64,000 bases of DNA from Basidiobolus ranarum (lineage: Eukaryota > Basidiobolomycota > Basidiobolomycetes > Basidiobolales). Below are positions 1-13,019 of the stretch, one piece after another (within the stretch, counting starts at the first letter, position 1; each line of letters opens with the position of its first letter). Where the stretch lies: positions 1 through 64,000 of the forward strand of contig JASJQH010006876.1 of NCBI GenBank assembly GCA_040143965.1. Reading direction: 5' to 3'. Below the pieces are notes generated by a model. The model was not told where the DNA came from and ran no database searches. It saw only the letters and a program-made list of their open reading frames with translations. Both the position numbers and the translations under genes were made by a program.

Positions 1-134
1 CGGTGTGAGAAAAGGTCTCCAATTCCAAAAACTAGTACCTTTGTTCACTCATAGCATCTTGATTGGACAACTTAGCATTAATCAGAATCAAACGCAAGAG
101 AGCATGTAAAAGCAATATAGGTAACAAGTGAGTG

Positions 135-920
135 TTTAGAAGCACTAACCATGGAAGGGCTCGATTCACCATGTTCATCCTATATTTGCATTATATCAGC
201 TATACTAGTATCACAAGACACTATCAGAGTGATATCTCTAGGCCAGCAGAAGTGGCAGCATTTTCCATTTCCTGCTCGAAATCAAGTTCAACACAGCAGA
301 AATCTTCTTTGACATCGTTGGCGATATCACGCTTAGCATTGATGCTGAAAATAGAACCTTGTTCAGTAAGCAGTCTCATAAACCAGTTGATCGAGTCATA
401 GTCCACTAAATTAAGTCGAAAATCAGCGAGAGGTAGGGAATGTCTTTCGTATATGAGCGAAGTGCGAGTAACACTATCCCCAGAATACGATACTAGTAGT
501 ACATTGAGTGATAAGGTAGCTTCAATAGCGATGTAGAAAGTTGGAGTGTTGAACGTTTCGAACATGATTTGAGCCATCTTCTCACGGTTGTTTTAGGATT
601 AACAGGAGACTCAATTAAAAAGATAAGTGTTCTTCGGGGACATGATATTCATTGTGTGAAATAGTTCGTATATATTTTCAATGGATTTATGGTCAGATCT
701 TTTCCCTATCGTCCCTGTTTGTTATAATACTATGTTCAATACAATATCTCGGGTAGAAATACCGCTGGATTGACCTTTGTCCCTGATGTACGTTTGGCTC
801 GTACTGGACATAGCACCTGGACGGTATGGATGATCAACAATTGAGGAGAAGGCCTTAATCAGTGATCGTTTACAACATAAGCCTGAAAACCCCGCTTTGC
901 TAGACATTATCAATAAATAA
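135..920 (-). pseudogene. Actin pseudogene, frameshifted and internally deleted
   Basis: Reading the minus strand from about 920 down to 135, successive frames carry diverged actin sequence in the right order. A KAGF-containing N-terminal piece (about 720-900) is followed by an 'NPK' region near 600. The longest open piece (577-224) begins MAQIMFETFNTP and contains LDFEQEM, corresponding to about residues 119-235 of actin. Shorter scraps follow: 'IADIMQ' at about 190 and 'ESSPSMV' near the C-terminus at about 150-165. At least two single-base deletions shift the frame, one just upstream of the MAQIM segment and one before the NPK region. Much of the C-terminal third is missing. Key nucleotide-binding residues are not preserved as one protein, so this is a dead copy. 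I see no introns in the retained part, which could mean a processed copy, but the parent gene is not in the window. Confidence 0.85.
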
Positions 921-1853
921 CTAATGAACAATTAGTATTTCTATACGAAGTTAGTGAGCGGATATAATGACTTGTAGCGGCAACTACTATCTTTTGTTTT
1001 TATCGAACATTAATTGGTAAAAAACCATGTATGTGAATATTTTGTTCGGTGTCAATAGATAAATGATCCAGCTAAGCCTCCAAATAGTTTAATCAATCTT
1101 GAACGGCGAAAGTTACCATTGATTTTAATCAATTTAGCTTTATATTTTGCTTCAAGCTGTCAAACTTTCGCCACTGATTTTTAGAGTGATCATCCTGGGA
1201 TCCATCTGGTTGATGATCACTAAACATTTTCTCTTTTTGTAGTTTATTATATGGCGTAATGTTGTATATTACTATCAAGGCTTACAGGCACAATTAGTTT
1301 GTCTGTGTACGTGACAAATGTCTAGTTCAAGTAATCTAATATTCATTCTGTTTTGAATAGTTGTACTCTGGTTTACATGTTCTATAGGTTATTACTTTAC
1401 GATACAAGCTTTACACAATTGGTCACAAGAAAGCTTAAATGATATACAAAATAAAATACAGTGAGTGCTATATTTATATATATCAACGTCCAATTGTTTA
1501 TCAACCCTGCTTTTTATTTAGACATGTCGAAGTTTCAACAGATACGAATGTGAACTTTGTTTCTCAGACTAATGTAAACTTGAATCTCTTCCCTTACGTG
1601 TCCAATTTATTTCAAATTCCAACGATTCTGTATATCATTAACCTAGGCCTTTAAAATCCGTGGAAGTACTTACGAGAAGGTTGACAGTGCGTATGTATTC
1701 AGTATCAAAACATTATATACTGTGTTTGGTCTAATCCATTAGTAGAACGAAAGAAATTATGAAAATAATTAATATTTCTTTGAAGCAAGAGGTATGTATC
1801 TCTACGCGATACAAATAAGTTCAACAATAACAGTGGTTTTAAATCCAAATTTA
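921..1853. other. Intergenic; short inverted repeats, 5' exon(s) of next gene unresolved
   Basis: No convincing gene. Perfect 10-bp inverted arms occur at 1105-1114/1163-1172 and at 1185-1194/1212-1221, and a small palindrome lies at 1119-1132. A weak open stretch at 1439-1654 may include an upstream exon of the KH-type gene, whose first clear exon starts after an acceptor at 1853, but I could not place a start codon. Confidence 0.4.
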
Positions 1854-4264
1854 GCAACGTTCTCGAGTTAAATTTGAAAATCCAATTACGCCCACATATT
1901 CTTTTACCGGAAAAAATACACTTAAACACCAGAATGTAGACGAACCTGTTGTCAGAAAGCGCTCTAGAGAAGATGCGAAAAATCCAAGCCGGGTTAAAGA
2001 AGTGACGAAATCGTTTTTATTCCATCCAGATATTGAAGATCCTTGGAAAATCTTAGTACCACAAAGCGAAACCAACTATTTAGAAGAGATATCACAGTCT
2101 ACCAAAACAACTGCACTATTGGAGGATAGAGTAATCATGATAATGTAAAGTCTTGCCATATTTCAAATTATAACGATTCAACTTTGTGGTAGACCGTTAC
2201 TATTACTGGTACTAGTCTCGAGTGTATCGAAGAAGCTTTAGCCAGACTTGAAAATCTGCAATATCGCGCTGTAAGAGAATGATACTCTAACAACATGAAT
2301 TGAACTGAGAACTTACGTCTAATGCTTGTCCAATCCAGTTACAAGCGCCTTATAGGTATCAGCACATCCCGCTAGTACACTACCCGCATATTCAAGATCG
2401 CTTCAAATTATACTTTGTTAACTTCACAACAGCTGGTATAAACCTGACTTTTCCTTTCACTAGAAAGCATATACTCTCAGAGATATATCTACTTCTTCCG
2501 GTGACTGAGGATCGTAAAACTGGTTTGTGGTCTGGACCTGACGACATCCACCTCTCTTCGTTGAATAAGATCATTAGTTGTCAGAATGCCCTTACCAAGA
2601 GTTCATTGAATCGGGCAGAATCTATGGCTGTTGTTCAGGAAAGAAAGGTCCCCATAGTAAGAATATCCTGGAAAGATATTGACAAGTTCCACTCTGATGA
2701 AGTTGATGAACACTCAGCTTATCATACTTTGGCGAAGGAGATTGACAGAAGCCCATCCAATCTTGACTCAACCTCTGCTGACATTGATTCTGACATGAGC
2801 GAGAAACCAGATTTTATGAGCTTAGATCACAATACTGGTCACAAAACTAACTCCAAGTCAGCATATGGTATATCAAATGAAGCCGAGAAACGCTTTAATA
2901 AATCCCATGATATCTTGAAGCAAGAGTCTCCAGGAAAAATGTAAGTAATCACTTACTTGGCAGACAATGTATCGTATTAATATATTGCTGGAATTAGGCT
3001 TAAAGACTATAATTTCAACCAGATTAAATCTGCGTTTTACAGCGGGTAAGGACAGCGGCCTCTTATTCCCAGTATTACTTACTAACACAATGTGATTCTA
3101 TAGCCTAGATTATGTTCGCTATTTTCAGGGAGAAGTATCACTAGAAGCTAGGTTATTAGCTGCTCTTACATTCCGAGATATAAATGCCTTACGCCTCTTC
3201 GTAGAATTAACCAATTGTTTAGATTAGGGAAAGTTGCTTATCGAAACTTAAAGCCTGAACTAATGAAGAAATTATGGGAATATTCTGATCTTAAGAATAT
3301 CTTGCTAGAGGAGATGGAACTCAGGCCCATCTTTTCCAATATGTACGTATCTCTTTTCTCAGCAATGCCAATAATACTAACTTAAGTTTTCAGTGTGGCC
3401 ACCGAATACAAAACTATTAGACACCTTATAGAGCGCCTTGGCACAGGAAATCCCCGCCACCCGTATTATGTCATTGAGGCAGATGCTCGATCCAGCACCA
3501 ATACACACTACTGCCCAGTTCGGTTGCACATCAATGTCAACATGGTAAAACTGGAGAAAGTGGTGACCAAGAAGGACCGTGTATTAGATATTGATTGGAA
3601 CTCTCTTTCAAGGTATTTTTTATAACCCTACGTTTTAGCCGTGGATATTCACTCACTCGAACAGAGTCTACGATTTCCAGCTCAAGATTTGGACTCGAAA
3701 GCACTTACGCCATGATGCAAAGCCATATTCTACCTTCTTGAAAAACATATCAATCAAGTAACGATGAACATCTTTAAAAATGAGTGAACTATATTGCTAA
3801 CACCACTTTCACTTCACAAAGTCGAGATGATTTGAGAATCACGTACAAAGACATTCCTAACTTTATCCGGGTTAAGCGAATCAAACTCAAAAAGAAAATA
3901 TTCTATAAGATCAACGATCATTTCACCCTTGAGTTGACATTTGTTACGCTGCTAAACTCTAACGAGAGCTTTTGCGGGAGGATGGAGGCAGACCCATCGA
4001 AGGGTGAGAGCTACTTTACAATGCGGGTAAGATCACATAAATCGAAAGACTTTCATATGATATAGATTTGACTTTTTGTTACAGGTAAGTAGTCACTTTT
4101 GGGACTCCCGCACATGTCACAATCTTTCGCTTAGTCCTGGTGACGTACCATCTTGGTCAGTTGATGAGCTTGTCGGTGGGCCAACTTGCCGTCATCTTAT
4201 ACAACTGGTCCGAACGATGATTATCTTAGTAGAACAGGCTCAAACACAGAGACATGATGCATAG
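1854..4264 (+). CDS. KH-type RNA-binding-like protein with a fungal conserved C-terminal domain; 5' end unresolved
   Basis: A chain of exons joins in frame through GT...AG introns. The exons run about 1854-2147, 2194-2269, 2340-2943, 2999-3042, 3105-3153, 3226-3343, 3395-3613, 3664-3760, 3823-4023 and 4085-4264. An early segment (TVTITGTSLECIEEAL) resembles the last strand and helix of a KH domain. The C-terminal half has the 'EARLGKV', 'IDWNSLSR', 'KPYSTF', 'KGESYFTMRV' and 'HLIQLVRTMIILVEQ' landmarks. I associate these with the uncharacterised C-terminal domain of fungal KH proteins (YLL032C-like/DUF7905). Function is unknown; a role in RNA binding is inferred. The start lies upstream of 1854 and was not found. 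The family call rests on memory of the motif pattern and on splices I built by eye. Confidence 0.55.
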
Positions 4265-5497
4265 AATACGAGCAGATGGTTGTTACGCAAAGAACTTCAT
4301 CTACTGATTATACGAATTCTATGGGCAACGTGCAACTTTGAAACATCTAACTCGAATGTAATAAACTAATAGCAACACTTGAGCAACGTCCACCGATATC
4401 AAATGTATATATAATCTGAGCATCATCAACCATTCAGGGGGAGAATACTCCAATCCATAACTTCAACAAATCAAAGTATCTTGACCAATGAAGTGGGAAT
4501 GTCTAGAGAAACAATGGCTTATTAACAAAGATCTTAGGTTGACTTTATGATGTTGCATATGCAGCGCTTGACATAAAACAATTATCATGTGTAAATTGGT
4601 CGGTGATGGAAGTGATCTTAGGGTAGTTCTAACAACGAGCAAAGACTGTCTTTGTGAGCTCGACTTGATTGAAACGAATGAAGGCGATTCACGAGCAAAT
4701 ATTCCCCAGATCACACATACTTCCAACTTGTTGGTACGGCATTGTCGAATCAGCAATCGCCTGGCTGCACCTGTAAAGAAATAAAAGTTTCAAACCTCGT
4801 TTCCTTAGCAACCAAGTACAACCATTAATGCTGTGGTCGTATCAAGAATGACCCGACCGGATATTTTTAGTCATGAACATCGCCAGTCTTGAACTGTTTT
4901 TAAATGCCTATATTTCGTTGATTGGGTAATGATACCATTCTTTGTTATTCAAAAAGGGGGTTAGTTACTGGAGCCTTATCCCAATAAACAATAGCGATCA
5001 TTAGTAGACTAAATTATAGGTACAGCTACTAGCAGTCAGATCACGATGTTATATCAATCGTAGATTTCCCTCACGCAGATATTTCATTGTATTAAATGTA
5101 AAACGAAAAAACACGCAGGATACCTATATGCATGTTAGTAATCCGTGATCTTTAACTGTCTCACTGTAGCTGTTTCTATCTCTTCCCGTTCTTTCTTCTC
5201 CACTTTGTCTCTACCTCCTCCGCCTCCTTCTTCAATCAATTGAATATTTCAGCTAGTTGATTAGCTTCGTTTGATACTCCAGAAACTAAAGATTTCGTAC
5301 TAGTTAGTGTTTTTGCAAACTGCTTTTACATATTTTTAACCTAGTGCTGTGTATTTCATTCAAACAATCAACCTTAGCCTCATATCAATTTGGTCTAGCG
5401 CATCTCCCCTGTATTCGCAATCAGTTACCATTAGTAAGGTAGTTTAATACAGGGACTCGATTTCTTCAATTCCAACAGAATTGAGAGACAAATAGAA
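4265..5497. other. Intergenic, no supported gene
   Basis: Contains an ATG-started open frame at 4587-4784 (65 codons, plus) and an overlapping minus frame at 4463-4756, neither of which I recognise. A pyrimidine-rich tract at about 5170-5240 lies about 260-330 bp upstream of the RGS gene start and may belong to its promoter. AT content is similar to the other spacers. Confidence 0.4.
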
Positions 5498-6836
5498 ATG
5501 CACGAGAATACATATGAAAAGCACATGGATTCAACACAGTTCGAAGGTATTGATGTGAAGAAGGAACAAGACGCAACTAAACTCAATAATAGTCACTATG
5601 TTATGTGGAATTATATGGACGAGAAATTGGTTATAAATGACCCCAAACTCCCAACACTTGACCAGGTTCTCTCAAGAAAAACCACACCGCCGGTTTGTCT
5701 ATACAACTACTACCTATTTCTACGTGACACTCATCGTTCAGTAGAGAATCTGGATTTTTGGTTGGATGTGGTCGCTCACGAAAACCTTTGTAAATTATAT
5801 TGCAAAGAGCTACTCTTTAATTTGAACGAATCTCAGAACCAGCCATTTGTTCCCGTGGATAATCTTGGATCAGTAAATAGCTGTAAACTTAGCCTTAAAG
5901 AAGTATCAAATGAGCTCAGGTATAGTCTGATAAGCGGAGCAAGTACAGAAAAACGATCTAGCTCCAACGCTAAATCAGCAATAGACTCGGATGTCGCAGA
6001 TTCATCATTTCAGACCCCTCCTAAAGAGCCCTCGTCTGAAAATTCAGCGGATCCATATGTCAACAGACGAATTGCGTCTGAAATACCGCTCAGACAAACT
6101 GAGAACAAAGTCAAGCGAGATGACTTGCGACAATCTGCAGAGAAAATTTATTACAAATACATCGTATCTGGTGCTGAAAAAGAATTAGTGCTTCCAGAAA
6201 TGATCAGGCATCGAATCTGCCATATGATAGAAATAGATCATCGAGATGATCCCGAGGTTTTTTTAGAGGCCAAACTTTTTGTATTCGACTGTATGGCACA
6301 AGACTCCTTTCCCAGGTTTATTCGAGCAAGAGCGTATTCCAATCTTGTTACTCTACATGCTATGTTTCGGCTAGTGTTGGGTCTTTTTATCTTGTTTCTT
6401 GGCTTTACAGTTGAGTTTACGTTCATATTTCTGGACTATCAACCAAAGCTCATGCGACTCTGGGTATGTGTACTGGTATTTACTTGGGAAAACAAACGTT
6501 ATATTTAAACATTTGTCCATTTATCTAGGGCTTCATTCCTATATGGCTTGGAATATTGAATATTTTTGTACACCAGAAGCGATTTTCGCCTCTTTTGACT
6601 GTTCTTGGGATTAGGTAATGATATCTCTACTAAGATCTCTCTATAACTTAATCTAACCAAAGTGCCTCTTTCATGAATCATTTAGTGAAAAGAGTCTCCT
6701 CCATTTCAATCGAATCAAAGACTCGCATATTCGACATCTTCACATAATTCAAGCGCTTCAAATCACATGTTTTACATTGGTTATTAGCGCAATTGTGGTG
6801 GCTATATTCTATGTAATACCAGGTCACCGCCTATAG
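5498..6836 (+). CDS. Rax1-like RGS-domain membrane protein
   Basis: Three exons (5498-6463, 6529-6614, 6686-6836) give a protein of about 400 residues. An N-terminal RGS fold starts near residue 50, with 'LDQVLSRKT' and 'NLDFWLDV'. It is interrupted by a Ser-rich insert (about residues 110-205) and resumes with 'AEKIYYKYI' through 'DSFPRFIRARAY'. Hydrophobic segments follow: 'LVLGLFILFLGFTVEFTFIFL', one in exon 2 (GFIPIWLGILNIFV) and one at the end (TLVISAIVVAIFYVIPG). A split RGS followed by membrane helices is typical of the fungal Rax1 family, which marks polarity or growth sites and may act on heterotrimeric G-protein signalling. Start at ATG 5498 is the first in frame. GTPase-accelerating activity cannot be judged from the sequence. 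Confidence 0.8.
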
Positions 6837-7609
6837 TAGAACAATCTCTACATACTTCTATCATCTACGAGACTTTTTTTCAAAGCCCTGATTTAAAGTA
6901 CAAGCAGCTTACAATACCGTATAAAATGCAGATAACCCAACTTGCTGGTCAAGAGTAATGTTCTTGATTGGATTCTCGCATAATTCAACTCAGTTTGAAG
7001 TTTAGGCTAATCTCTGAGCTCTGAAGCTTCTGAGAGAACCATTACAAAATAGCTTGGTTCAGGGGATTGATACTATGTTCTTCCCGGAACCTTTATTTGC
7101 TTTTGTTTTAGAACTCTATATGTATTACATTGTTAATTTGTTCATAGCTTTTGGGTGTACAAACTTCACGTCATAACTTTGTTCATATCAGTAATCCATT
7201 ATTTTGATTGAGTTTAAATTTCAATATAATAATGTTACTTTTCTCTATAGACATTTCCCGTCCATATCACAAACAGATCGACTCCAAGTAAACATTTGTC
7301 AAGTACAATTTCCCAATTCATCATTGGTCTTTATACCAGCTTCAAATCCGATGGAGAAGTCCAAATAGAATTTTGAATGCAATAAAATCTTTATGCTTCA
7401 AATTTTGTAAATAATTTCAGTTATAGTGATCGAAAATATTTATTTTCTCTATGTCAAACAAGGTCGATATCTTTATTTAGTTTACAATTGGTAACGTGAA
7501 GGGGATATGGAAGTGGAAGGCTCTAATAAGGAAGCGAATGCGTAATAACGTCGAAAAGGATGTTGTGAAGGTCGGAGGATATGTAATCTTAGTCATTTTC
7601 GAATTGAGA
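6837..7609. other. Convergent intergenic region
   Basis: Spacer between the 3' ends of the RGS gene and the E2 gene. The open frame at 7496-7699 is mostly antisense to the last E2 exon. No other structure was seen. Confidence 0.5.
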
Positions 7610-8428
<819 letters not shown>

Positions 8429-9118
8429 ACGTTAAGTTTGAAGGAAGGATTGTGACGGTAATTGTGATGTAGAAACGCAAAAGTGAAATATATATGAGGA
8501 ATCCATCACAAATCTATTACCACTTTATAAAGAACACTTCACACCATTGGACCAAAAATAGCGAATCAAGAGTAAACAAAAATTCAAGGGATATGATTGG
8601 ATGCAGCGAATGGAAACGTACGAGAAAAAACAAACATCAGAAAAAGCAATAATAGACCAATAAATAAATGAATTTTGACGCGTTAATACGCGAATTGGTT
8701 TGTTAATGGTATTTCGTGTTGATTCTGAAGAATAGTTAGACAATATCATGGGTTAGAAATCAAACTATATTTAAATTTACTAAAAATTTGATTTTCCTAG
8801 TTGAATTTTTAACGCCAACACTGGTAGAGCTACTATTTTTAGTTTAATCATTTTGCAAGTAATGGTAGATTTTTTGCTTCTACGTTCACTTGACTCAATA
8901 AACAAAGATATCCTATTTTCGAGATGTAGCGATTCATGTACTGATAGACTGTATGGGTGGTAAAACATCATTTATCGGATTGTGGGATGGGGATGAATTA
9001 TATATTTACTGCAAAATTTATCTTGAGAAATTACTTTACATATCAGTTACTTTGATAATTCTTGGTTTCTTTCTGTAAATCAGTAAAACCTGGTGAACTC
9101 ATAGAACTATTTTCTAGT
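8429..9118. other. Divergent intergenic (E2 and eIF2B alpha promoters)
   Basis: The E2 gene on the minus strand and the eIF2B alpha gene on the plus strand start on either side. The short open frames here (8525-8749 and 8780-8971, minus) show no recognisable protein. The region is very AT-rich. Confidence 0.5.
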
Positions 9119-10633
9119 ATGTCTACAGGTTAGTAAGTCATTTTTTTGTTTGACACATCCCAAATTTAAGTTGTTACAAATAATACTTATATACTCTCTA
9201 AAAATCTCTGTAGGTATTGCGCTAAAAGTCGATTTCAACGTGAAGAAATACTTCCATGATCTGATGTCAAATGATTCGGTATACTATTGATCCGATATTT
9301 ATGCTTAGGAGTTGTTAGACTTCGTTTTGCGATGACATTTAGCTAATGTATAATTTCGCGTAGGACATTTCTATGCCGGTTGCTGCCATATTATCTCTCG
9401 TTGAAGTAATTAAGCACAGCAAAGGTATATACTACCTCCATATTTATTGAAATAGAAAATACTAGAATGATCACTCATTCTGACTATAATATAATCAGCA
9501 AGTACTATGTCGGAATTTATGCAGATGTTGGAGGAAGCCAGTTTAAGCTTAAAAACCTCTACTCGAAACTCTATATCACTCTCTGCTGGATGTGATTTAT
9601 ATATGCGTTTTGTTACCAGAACCATCCATGATCTATCGGTATTGTGTTTTCTAACGGTGTTTGTTTATCTACCACCACTTTTCTAACTTATTTTTATGCT
9701 ATTAGGACTTTGAGGCCTGTAAAAATCATCTCATTGCGCGTGGAAAACTATTTAAAGAAAAGGCCACCGATTGTCGTAAAAGTATTGCCTCATTAGGTTG
9801 CCAATTTATCAAAGACGATGAGGTATTGTGTATGTGTAGATCAATCTGTCAATCACTCTTATGTTAAACTGTTTTTACATAGACAATCTTGATCCACTCA
9901 TTTTCTCGAGTAGTAATGCTACTGTTACTGAAAGCTGCTTCACAAAACAAGCGGTTCAGAGTCTATGTCACTGAATCGAGACCATTATGCAAAGGGTAAA
10001 GTTATCTGTCACGCAAATCATTTCGACGTAGGCATTAATAAGAACATATTTGTGTATCCTAGATTGGAAGCTGCTAAAGTTTTACGTGAAGCTGGGATTC
10101 CAACAACCATTATTTTGGATACTGCTGTAGGATATATCATGGAAAAAGTTGATGCTGTCTTTGTAGGCGCTGAGGGCGTCGTGGAGAATGGCGGTGTCAT
10201 CAACCAGGTACATATATTGTATATTTCACGTATAAACATATGGATATTCATTCTTCATTTTGTAAGATTGGAACCTATCAATTGGCCATTGTAGCCAAGG
10301 CTGCCAATAAGCCATTTTATGTTGTAGCTGAGAGCTTCAAATTCGTTCGTCTATTCCCTTTGAACCAATACGACCTACCCACCATCACACTCAACACCCT
10401 AAGCTTCGATGACATCGACCAACCAAACGATACCGAGTATCTCGAAGAAACTGCCTACGTCGTAAGTTACCATATATTAACCCTACTTATGGACATATAC
10501 TTAGTACATTTTACAGGCCAAGAATCCATGCGTTGACTACACCCCACCCGAGTATGTAACCCTGCTTTTCACCGATCTCGGTGTTCTCACCCCTAGTGGA
10601 GTCAGTGACGAGTTAATTAAACTCCATTACTAG
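9119..10633 (+). CDS. GCN3: Translation initiation factor eIF2B subunit alpha
   Basis: A multi-exon gene starting with a tiny first exon (ATG TCT ACA G, 9119-9128). It runs through 'VKKYFHDLM', '[14 protein letters not shown]', 'HLIARGKLF', 'HSFSRVVM' and 'VYVTESRP' to '[20 protein letters not shown]', '[18 protein letters not shown]' and the C-terminus '[15 protein letters not shown]'. These are the hallmarks of eIF2B alpha (Gcn3). It is the regulatory subunit of the nucleotide-exchange factor for eIF2 and senses phosphorylated eIF2 alpha in the integrated stress / general amino-acid control response. Acts in the cytosol. The order and length fit a full-length subunit of about 300 residues. 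At least seven introns of about 50-90 nt were seen. Confidence 0.95.
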
Positions 10634-13019
10634 AATCGTGTTGCAATTCTCATACAGAATGATGATTCTAGTATAAAACTGCTCACATTTGATACCATAA
10701 GCTTTTGTTTTCCTCAATGGCATCTAGATAGATATTTTGATTAGGTTTTTCATGTTAGATTTTCGTATTATACAGCAGCTAATAAATCATGGTCATGATG
10801 AGTTGTAATGGCTAAAATATACACACTCGGAAAAAAATGACCATGGCTCGAATGCCACGGAAGTTTCACCATTATTCCGGAGATTATTTAATAGATGACA
10901 GCAAGAGTATAGGCCTGGCAACAATCGTTTGTCTGGTAATGCAAGAGTTGGCCTACTAAAACTAGAACATTTTATCTTGGTAAAAGCAAGACTCAGCATG
11001 TTCCAAAAGCAATTATGGATGATAAATTTATCAGGACCTCTATATTCACCAACATGCGCTGAAGAACATGTTATGAAAGGGAGTAGGATTAGTAGATGAA
11101 ATGCCGAAGTGTGTATGTTCGGAGTTCAGATTAACTTTTTTACTCTAAATCTTCATGCCTTACCTAATCTAGCACAAATAATAGAAAAGACACCTTGGTG
11201 TACTAGTACGACAATACATTAACTCAAGTTACTTGCTACAAAGCAAAACGGGCATTCGCTTGCCCTAACCCCAAGTACGGAGTTATTGGGTAAAATGACG
11301 ATCTAATCAAGCTGGATTTGGGTGAGGCTCAGAATTCAAGTATGCAAATATAGGAATCTCTTACTAAGCTACCTAATCTTGTAAATCAACAACAACGATT
11401 GAGCTTATAAGGCTATGCATTTGTCTCGACGCTTTCTTGATATTAATTCCCAAATTTATGGTTTCCAATTAGGGAGCTTAAAATTGCTGAGATCCTTTCA
11501 CATGTCTTCTACGGTTTGTCTCATGTTGCAGCAATGATTGCTCACCCAACCTGCATGGCCCCTATCGCTTTGTGTAATAAGGTGAATAAATATGTGATCA
11601 ACCAATTACATAGCTGATGTTGTCACGTTTGGAACCTGTGCCAATACTGTGTAGGTTTTTCTGACCTTCACCATCCCTGACATGTGAAGAACAAAAGGTT
11701 AATCAATCAGCTGTCATTTACAAGATATATATATATATTATGCTATCATAATAATTCCTTATTCAACCGACGCCAGATGATAGATAGGTTCCCAGATAAT
11801 TCAGATTGATGTCTGTCTAGGCTGCTTTGAATCTTTACCATAGGTTTAGGCTAGACCTACATGTGTATCTGAGGCTTTGGAAAGAAACCTGTGTTGAATT
11901 AAAGAAGGGATTTTTCCGCTGAAAGCTCATCCCTTCAGTCGACGGGTATTCACGCCTGTTATGGAATCCAATAGCTGACATATGCAAGCAGTAATAGTTC
12001 AGATGATTACACTTTTTTTTCATCGGAATCGTGCAACCACGTAAGGGCAAAGATGTAGTATTCAAACTCCCTTTTGGACCCTTAGTGAATTGAGGCAACC
12101 CTGGAACAATCTAACCTTTGCCCCAAAATGTAACCTCTGCGCTTACATGTGAAAACTCGGGAATAGAAGGGGAAGTCACAGGGATTTTGCTATTAGCAGT
12201 GCAATGGTTGTTTTCTTGTAGTCGTGTGCTCTCACATGCCTGGTGTGTGTCCAATAATATGGCTTAGGAAATCTAGAAACAGCCATCACAGGGAGTTTCT
12301 TGTTGGTGGGTAATTGCCGATGTCCAATCAAACACCTGTGAAAATAATTGGATAATCTCGTGAATAGATGCAGCCAATAAACAAGCTGCACTAATCGTCA
12401 TTATCTGTTATTGCTGGCAATGACTATGATTTCATTCTAGACGTGATTGGCTACGTGGATATCACACTACCTAACTCCCTACAGTATGGGCTAGCTCAAG
12501 TGCTATACGTTTCCGTCCAGAGAGATTGAGTTTCACGTGCGATTTGGCTCTTTCACATGTCACTCGGTCACTTTTATGGGATTAGCCACCAGGGTCGTTG
12601 ATGGCCTATTTTCACTCTAAATGCACTTTGCTATCTTTTCAAACGGTATTCTGCACCGCGAAGGCGCCAATGGCAGTTGTTGCCCCGAAAATGATTGGCC
12701 AGAAAACACCCACCATCGGATCACTTGGAAATAAACAAGTCCCCACGGTTTGTTCCACTGGTATTATTGGCATCCATATAGGGCTTTTTCTCCAAAATCA
12801 TATGAAAATATTGACTCCATTCATATGCAATCAGTTGAGAGCGATTATTACTTATTTAGAAATATCGATATTTCAGACACCAATTTTCATATGATTTTGA
12901 TGGTGATCGCCTGTTCAACCCCTTTTCATATTCCGTTTTTTCTATAATATGTCCCTTGCTGCCCACACGGAATTTCAATTGCTAAACTTCCATCTTCCTG
13001 TATCATTTTATCATTCATT
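10634..13019. other. Long non-coding spacer upstream of bHLH gene
   Basis: About 2.4 kb with no recognisable protein. The open frames at 10793-10999, 11835-12098, 12176-12391 and 12598-12947 are unconvincing. An (AT)n microsatellite lies near 11730. A palindromic E-box CACGTG sits at 12534-12539. The length is consistent with an extended promoter/5' leader for the bHLH regulator. Confidence 0.45.
12534..12539. promoter_or_regulatory. CACGTG E-box upstream of bHLH gene
   Basis: A perfect palindromic E-box about 480 bp upstream of the ATG of a bHLH protein whose basic region has the His-Glu-Arg signature that prefers CACGTG. Autoregulation is only suggested, since such a hexamer is expected several times by chance in 64 kb. 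Confidence 0.3.

Noticed and set aside
132-401. Plus-strand 89-codon frame over the actin relic
   Set aside because: Antisense to the actin-like sequence on the minus strand, which has clear homology.
11230-11300. Possible tRNA or 5S rRNA
   Set aside because: A locally GC-richer stretch, but no cloverleaf or A/B box could be drawn.
12598-12947. Plus-strand frames just before the bHLH gene
   Set aside because: Overlap each other in different frames, no family resemblance; probably promoter/leader sequence.
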